Below, piece after piece: positions 61,593 through 64,000 of a stretch of DNA of 64,000 bases. The DNA lies in assembly GCA_016927065.1 (NCBI GenBank), contig JAFGNJ010000005.1, positions 239,564 through 303,563 of the forward strand, written 5' to 3'. Source of the DNA: Deltaproteobacteria bacterium. Its GTDB lineage: Bacteria > Desulfobacterota > B13-G15 > RBG-16-54-18. The notes below the pieces were generated by a model. That model did no database searches, was not told the DNA's origin, and was given only the letters and a program-made list of their open reading frames with translations. Position 1 is the stretch's first letter, and each line of letters opens with the position of its first letter. The translations under genes and the position numbers were made by a program.

Positions 61593-62120
61593 CTAATCAT
61601 CCGCACGGCTTCTTGAGTCGGCTGAAATAGTCGTATTATACGGCCGTTTTAGCCAACCAAATGGAAAAACACAGGGAATTCTTCTTTGATACTCACGATA
61701 ATCGGACCCAAATACATGTTCTAAATATACTTCTTCTTTTTTTACCAGTTTGCGCAATAAAAAATACATAAAGAGCGATGTGCTCATTACAATCCAACTC
61801 TTTAACAAGAGGGCTATTCCAGGTACGATGAAAACAACCCATGACCCGTATAAGAGATGCCGACAGCATCTAAAAATGCCGTCCGTTACAAGCTTATCAG
61901 AATTGTAGGCACGCGAAACAGTTCTTGCAGAAATAATGAAAAATGGCAATCCAATAAGTATGAGGGCAATTCCAAGAATCGACAAAAGCCGATAAGGTAG
62001 AAATTCGATCTGGAACCCTGGATGGAAATAGTAGCTGATTGTAAGGGTAATTAAACCATAGCCGATTGAAAGAGCGGCAAAAGCAGGACCAACACCCCAT
62101 CTGCTCATCTTTTCTTCCAT
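61593..62120 (-). CDS. Isoprenylcysteine carboxyl methyltransferase-family membrane protein
   Basis: A 175-residue protein with about five transmembrane helices and the C-terminal ICMT/PEMT-type block RTVSRAYNSDKLVTDGIFRCCRHLLYGSWVVF ... EEVYLEHVFGSDYREYQRRI, which binds SAM. In bacteria the substrate is usually unknown. ATG 62120 with AAGGAAG 6 nt upstream is preferred; the track start lies inside the attC-like site. Probable integron cassette gene. Confidence 0.75.
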   Translation of the reverse strand: MEEKMSRWGVGPAFAALSIGYGLITLTISYYFHPGFQIEFLPYRLLSILGIALILIGLPFFIISARTVSRAYNSDKLVTDGIFRCCRHLLYGSWVVFIVPGIALLLKSWIVMSTSLFMYFLLRKLVKKEEVYLEHVFGSDYREYQRRIPCVFPFGWLKRPYNTTISADSRSRADD

Positions 62121-62140
62121 GAGATCTTCCTTTAAATGTC

Positions 62141-62217
62141 GCATAACACCTGAAAGCACCCGCCTGACCTGGCGCCGGAAGACGGCGGAGAGGGTCGGGT
62201 GGATTGAGTTGTTATAG
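62141..62217 (-). repeat. attC-like site (between membrane-protein and methyltransferase cassettes)
   Basis: 77 bp bounded by CTATAAC and GTTATGC on the minus strand, close to RYYYAAC and GTTRRRY. Inside, CACCCGACC near one end pairs with GGTCAGGCGGGTG near the other, with extra unpaired bases as in attC sites. The left boundary GTTATGC deviates at one position from GTTRRRY. Confidence 0.6.
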
Positions 62218-62220
62218 GTT

Positions 62221-62793
62221 TTAAAATTTGCTAAATATAAAAAATAAGGCTATCAGACCAATATAGCTAACCATATTAAAAAAAATACAATGTTTTAAAA
62301 GATTATTGCCAAATTCTATTTGTCTTTTCTTGGATAGTCGGTTTAGATATTTATATTCAATCCATACCGTCAATATATAAGTAATAATAAGCCCTGTTAT
62401 TGTAGCTCCTATTGCAACTTTAGGATAAGGAGAATCGTCTCCGGCAACCCATGTCCCAAGAGCCATGAGTAAACCGCCCCATTTCGTATTCATATAAAAT
62501 GTTCCTGGTAGAGTTACAAGAGCCAATAGAAAAGGGAAAAGAAGCGCGCCGACGATAGTTGATAAAAGATTCATTATGAATGTAATTTTGAATATTTTTC
62601 CTTTTGGCAAAGATATAGGTCTTAACAAAATAATTAAGTAGATAAACTCAGACAATAATATCCATGCTTGACCCACTATGAATGCATAGGAATTAACAAT
62701 TAATAATATAGGGCCGCCGCCGTCAGCAAAACAAAGTGTAGGAATCGATATAATTATAAATAGAAATGGCAAGATTTTTTGTATTTTCTTCAT
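62221..62793 (-). CDS. Unknown integral membrane protein
   Basis: A 190-residue, AT-rich gene encoding five or six transmembrane helices (FILLLIISIPTLCFA..., AFIVGQAWILLSEFIYLIILL, FPFLLALVTLPGTFYM, GATITGLIITYILTVWI, MVSYIGLIALFFIFSKF). No family is recognised. It has AAAAAAGGAAAAA before the ATG and starts 22 nt after an attC-like core. Probable integron cassette gene. Confidence 0.6.
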   Translation of the reverse strand: MKKIQKILPFLFIIISIPTLCFADGGGPILLIVNSYAFIVGQAWILLSEFIYLIILLRPISLPKGKIFKITFIMNLLSTIVGALLFPFLLALVTLPGTFYMNTKWGGLLMALGTWVAGDDSPYPKVAIGATITGLIITYILTVWIEYKYLNRLSKKRQIEFGNNLLKHCIFFNMVSYIGLIALFFIFSKF

Positions 62794-62814
62794 TTTTTCC
62801 TTTTTTATTGTTTC

Positions 62815-62948
62815 ATCTAATGGCCGAACTGAGCGGAATCTGCGTTCTGTTAATTTGAGAATTATAGGTCACTCAGATTTACGCTCTAGTCTCGCCTTTG
62901 ACGGGATTCGCGCCGGCGGAGGCGTGGCATAATAACTGAGCGTTCGCC
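62815..62948 (-). repeat. attC-like site (after the toxin-antitoxin cassette)
   Basis: A ~134-bp element ending in TCAGTTCGGCCATTAGAT on the minus strand. GAGCGTAAATCTG pairs with CAGATTCCGCTC with one mismatch. It shares GAGCGGAATC, TTCGCGCCGG and GGCGYGGCA blocks with the element at 63895, so the two are homologous. The terminal core is ATTAGAT instead of GTTRRRY. Confidence 0.5.
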
Positions 62949-62961
62949 AACACTACTTCGG

Positions 62962-63228
62962 TTATTCGTAATGTGTCCACATCCGGATGACTTTCACTGT
63001 TTTGATATCATCCAGAATTTGGTAAACCAGCCGATGCTGGATATTAATCCTTCTGGAACATGCGCCGGATAAATCTCCCAGCAGCTTCTCGTATGGTGGA
63101 GGACTCTGGTACGGATTTTCTCTGAGGATTTCAAGAAGATGCTCGACTTGTGGTTTCAATCCTGATCGCACGATCTTCTTTGCATCTTTCTTAGCCAATT
63201 TGGTAAAAACCAGCCGCCAGGTCACCAA
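62962..63228 (-). CDS. yoeB: YoeB/Txe-type RelE-superfamily mRNA interferase toxin
   Basis: An 88-residue toxin that cleaves mRNA in the ribosome. MVTWRLVFTKLAKKDAKKIVRSGLKPQVEHLLEIL starts the fold, EKLLGDLSGACSRRINIQHRLVYQI has the conserved Arg and HRLVY box, and KTVKVIRMWTHYE ends with the YoeB-like terminal HYE. It overlaps the antitoxin gene by 7 nt. Probable integron cassette; toxin-antitoxin cassettes are known to stabilise arrays. Confidence 0.88.
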   Translation of the reverse strand: MVTWRLVFTKLAKKDAKKIVRSGLKPQVEHLLEILRENPYQSPPPYEKLLGDLSGACSRRINIQHRLVYQILDDIKTVKVIRMWTHYE

Positions 63229-63464
63229 TCAGGTTTCTCATCACATTCTTCGACAGGGGTTTTAAGTCCATCTTGAATAGACGTGCGCATACCTGGTATT
63301 GAGGTAAGGTATAAGGTCTCTTGGACTGCTCGCCAGTCCTCCTCCGAAACAAGGACCGCGGAGCTCCTTTTACCCACAATCTGAACCGGTTCGTGGGATT
63401 CCTTCACCTCGTCCACAAGGCTATACAAGCGTTTTCTAGCTTCAGTTGCTGAAAGTGTCGTCAT
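63222..63464 (-). CDS. Phd/YefM-type antitoxin
   Basis: An 80-residue antitoxin upstream of the toxin. TTLSATEARKRLYSLVDEVKESHEPVQIVGKRSSAVLVSEEDW is the Phd/YefM DNA-binding domain; the C-terminal tail wraps the toxin. AAGGAGG lies before the ATG. Autoregulated through the palindrome at 63479-63510. Confidence 0.9.
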   Translation of the reverse strand: MTTLSATEARKRLYSLVDEVKESHEPVQIVGKRSSAVLVSEEDWRAVQETLYLTSIPGMRTSIQDGLKTPVEECDEKPDW

Positions 63465-63478
63465 TCTTATGAACCTCC

Positions 63479-63510
63479 TTATATCGTACGTTATATCGTA
63501 CGATATAAGG
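63479..63510 (-). promoter_or_regulatory. Palindromic operator of the Phd/YoeB-type operon
   Basis: TTATATCGTACGATATAA (63491-63508) is a perfect 18-bp palindrome, preceded by a further half-site TTATATCGTACG (63479-63490). Three half-sites fit cooperative antitoxin binding. Confidence 0.8.
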
Positions 63511-63523
63511 AGGCCAAAGTCAA
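63495..63523 (-). promoter_or_regulatory. Promoter of the toxin-antitoxin operon
   Basis: On the minus strand TTGACT (63518-63523) and TACGAT (63495-63500) are 17 nt apart; the -10 lies within the operator palindrome, so repressor binding would block transcription. Confidence 0.6.
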
Positions 63524-63566
63524 GTTATTTAACGACACCCCCTCATGTATTTTTCTCCTTATGACC

Positions 63567-63625
63567 GGCTACACTGTGCGGCCCGGCCGCTTTTTGGCCG
63601 GGTCAGCACCAGTGATTTGTTAAGC
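63567..63625 (-). repeat. attC-like site (after the hypothetical cassette gene)
   Basis: 59 bp. On the minus strand it begins GCTTAACAAATCACTGGTGCTGACC (RYYYAAC core) and folds through CCCGGCC-AAAAAGC-GGCCGGG with outer GCACAGT/ACTGGTGC pairing. The size equals the classical 59-base element. The distal core is degenerate (GTAGCC). Confidence 0.55.
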
Positions 63626-63634
63626 AGCTCGCTG

Positions 63635-63877
63635 CTACCTGCGGGACGTACCTATTCGCACATCATCAGGTCCGGACAATAATGCCTCTACCTGTTCTTT
63701 AGCAGAGGGATATAGATCTGAATACTCATCAGACAAATACTGAATAACCTCATCGTCTTCCCATGAACCAAGCGATGCCTTGTAATTCTCGAACTCCTCT
63801 TGGATTTCTCGCCATGCGCCATATGAGCGCTTTGAAAGCAGCATGTATGTTTCGGTGTAGATAATATGCAATTGCAT
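63635..63877 (-). CDS. Small hypothetical protein (integron cassette gene)
   Basis: An 80-residue protein, acidic and Tyr-rich (MQLHIIYTETYMLLSKRSYGAW ... SGPDDVRIGTSRR). AGGGAG lies 8 nt before the ATG, 18 nt past an attC-like core. No family is recognised; small unknown proteins are typical of cassette arrays. Confidence 0.55.
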   Translation of the reverse strand: MQLHIIYTETYMLLSKRSYGAWREIQEEFENYKASLGSWEDDEVIQYLSDEYSDLYPSAKEQVEALLSGPDDVRIGTSRR

Positions 63878-63894
63878 CGCTACTGCTCCCTGCT

Positions 63895-63985
63895 ACTCAA
63901 TGGCCGAGCTGAGCGGAATCCGGTTAACTGAGAAATGTTTATATTTTGGAGGTAGGCGGATTTCCGCTCCAGTGCCTTGTTCGCG
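63895..63985 (-). repeat. attC-like site (upstream of the hypothetical cassette gene)
   Basis: 91 bp; on the minus strand CGCGAACAAGGCACTGGAGCGG ... TCCGCTCAGCTCGGCCATTGAGT. GAGCGGAAATCC pairs with GGATTCCGCTC with one extrahelical base, as in attC. AACAAGGC followed by CTGRAGCGGA resembles the left arm of many attC sites. The 3' core is ATTGAGT, one base off GTTRRRY. Confidence 0.55.
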
Positions 63986-64000
63986 CCGGAGGCGCGGCAA

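Larger units (their letters stand above)
61530..63985 (-). mobile_element. Putative integron gene-cassette array (distal part)
   Basis: Four short minus-strand gene units are each followed by an imperfect inverted repeat resembling attC. Units: hypothetical (63635-63877), Phd/YoeB-type pair (62962-63464), membrane protein (62221-62793) and methyltransferase (61593-62120). The gene starts lie 13-30 nt past the putative core sites, as in cassettes. No intI is in view; orientation predicts it beyond 64000. The left limit is uncertain because no clear attC follows the methyltransferase gene. Confidence 0.5.

Noticed and set aside
63524-63625. Longer attC-like span ending at ATTTAAC (63526-63532)
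   Set aside because: The terminal cores pair poorly at that distance; the shorter 59-bp span explains the inverted repeats better.

Overview
The window reads as a chromosomal segment of an anaerobic or microaerophilic Gram-negative bacterium, most likely a member of the former Deltaproteobacteria (Desulfobacterota-like). This is an inference from gene content: selA, RNase Y next to a YmdB-type phosphoesterase, TrmFO, an mfd / PpiC-type isomerase / pdxA operon, ferritin-like proteins, ResB, a pair of 2-hydroxyacyl-CoA dehydratase subunits, a bactofilin next to parAB, an outer-membrane porin and lipoproteins. Gene density is high, operons are short, and housekeeping genes dominate up to about 59 kb.

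Layout. 0-5.7 kb: a radical SAM HemN/HemW-like gene cut by the left edge, then selA-rluD-pgeF-yggT-yggU-metallopeptidase. 5.7-10.7 kb (minus strand): zapB-zapA-(candidate 6S RNA)-rny-ymdB-like-tyrS-ferritin-like. 11.1-11.6 kb: a decayed ferritin-like pseudogene. 11.8-14.0 kb: trmFO and a sugar-phosphate isomerase-like gene. 14.2-22.2 kb: nth-mfd-three rotamases-pdxA. 22.2-24.1 kb (minus): a SPASM radical SAM enzyme with a PqqD-like front domain, followed by a Tat-exported protein carrying a run of Cys-x-Pro-x repeats. This is the best candidate in the window for an undescribed peptide-modification system. 24.1-27.9 kb: mtaB, mnmA, UPF0280, leuD. 28-31.6 kb: a porin with a long structured leader and a CsgG-like/VCBS-repeat protein. 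31.9-33.5 kb: enoyl-CoA hydratase and 3-hydroxyacyl-CoA dehydrogenase. 33.9-37.4 kb: resB, purQ, an HU/IHF protein and a histone-deacetylase-like enzyme. 37.4-41 kb: small genes, fabG and a B12/radical SAM gene among dispersed palindromic repeats. 41-45.3 kb: the dehydratase pair divergent from an acyl-CoA ligase. 45.4-48.4 kb: rsmG-parA-parB-bactofilin. 48.7-56.2 kb: an eleven-gene Mrp/Mbh-type antiporter cluster with three large antiporter subunits and no hydrogenase. 56.3-59.3 kb: nfu, ispE, tRNA-Gln(TTG), prs, rplY. 59.4-61.5 kb: two metallo-beta-lactamase-fold genes.

The last 2.5 kb (61.5-64 kb) looks like the distal part of an integron gene-cassette array. It has short minus-strand genes (methyltransferase, membrane protein, Phd/YoeB-type toxin-antitoxin pair, hypothetical) separated by imperfect inverted repeats that resemble attC sites. 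No integrase is in view; if the array is real, it should lie beyond the right edge.

Functional themes: tRNA modification (TrmFO, MnmA, MtaB, SelA), envelope and periplasmic folding (rotamases, porin, PgeF), cell division and chromosome segregation (ZapA/B, ParAB, bactofilin), anaerobic acyl-CoA chemistry, and ion-motive-force coupling (Mrp/Mbh arm). Function calls rest on motif and family recognition by eye; no database search was run.
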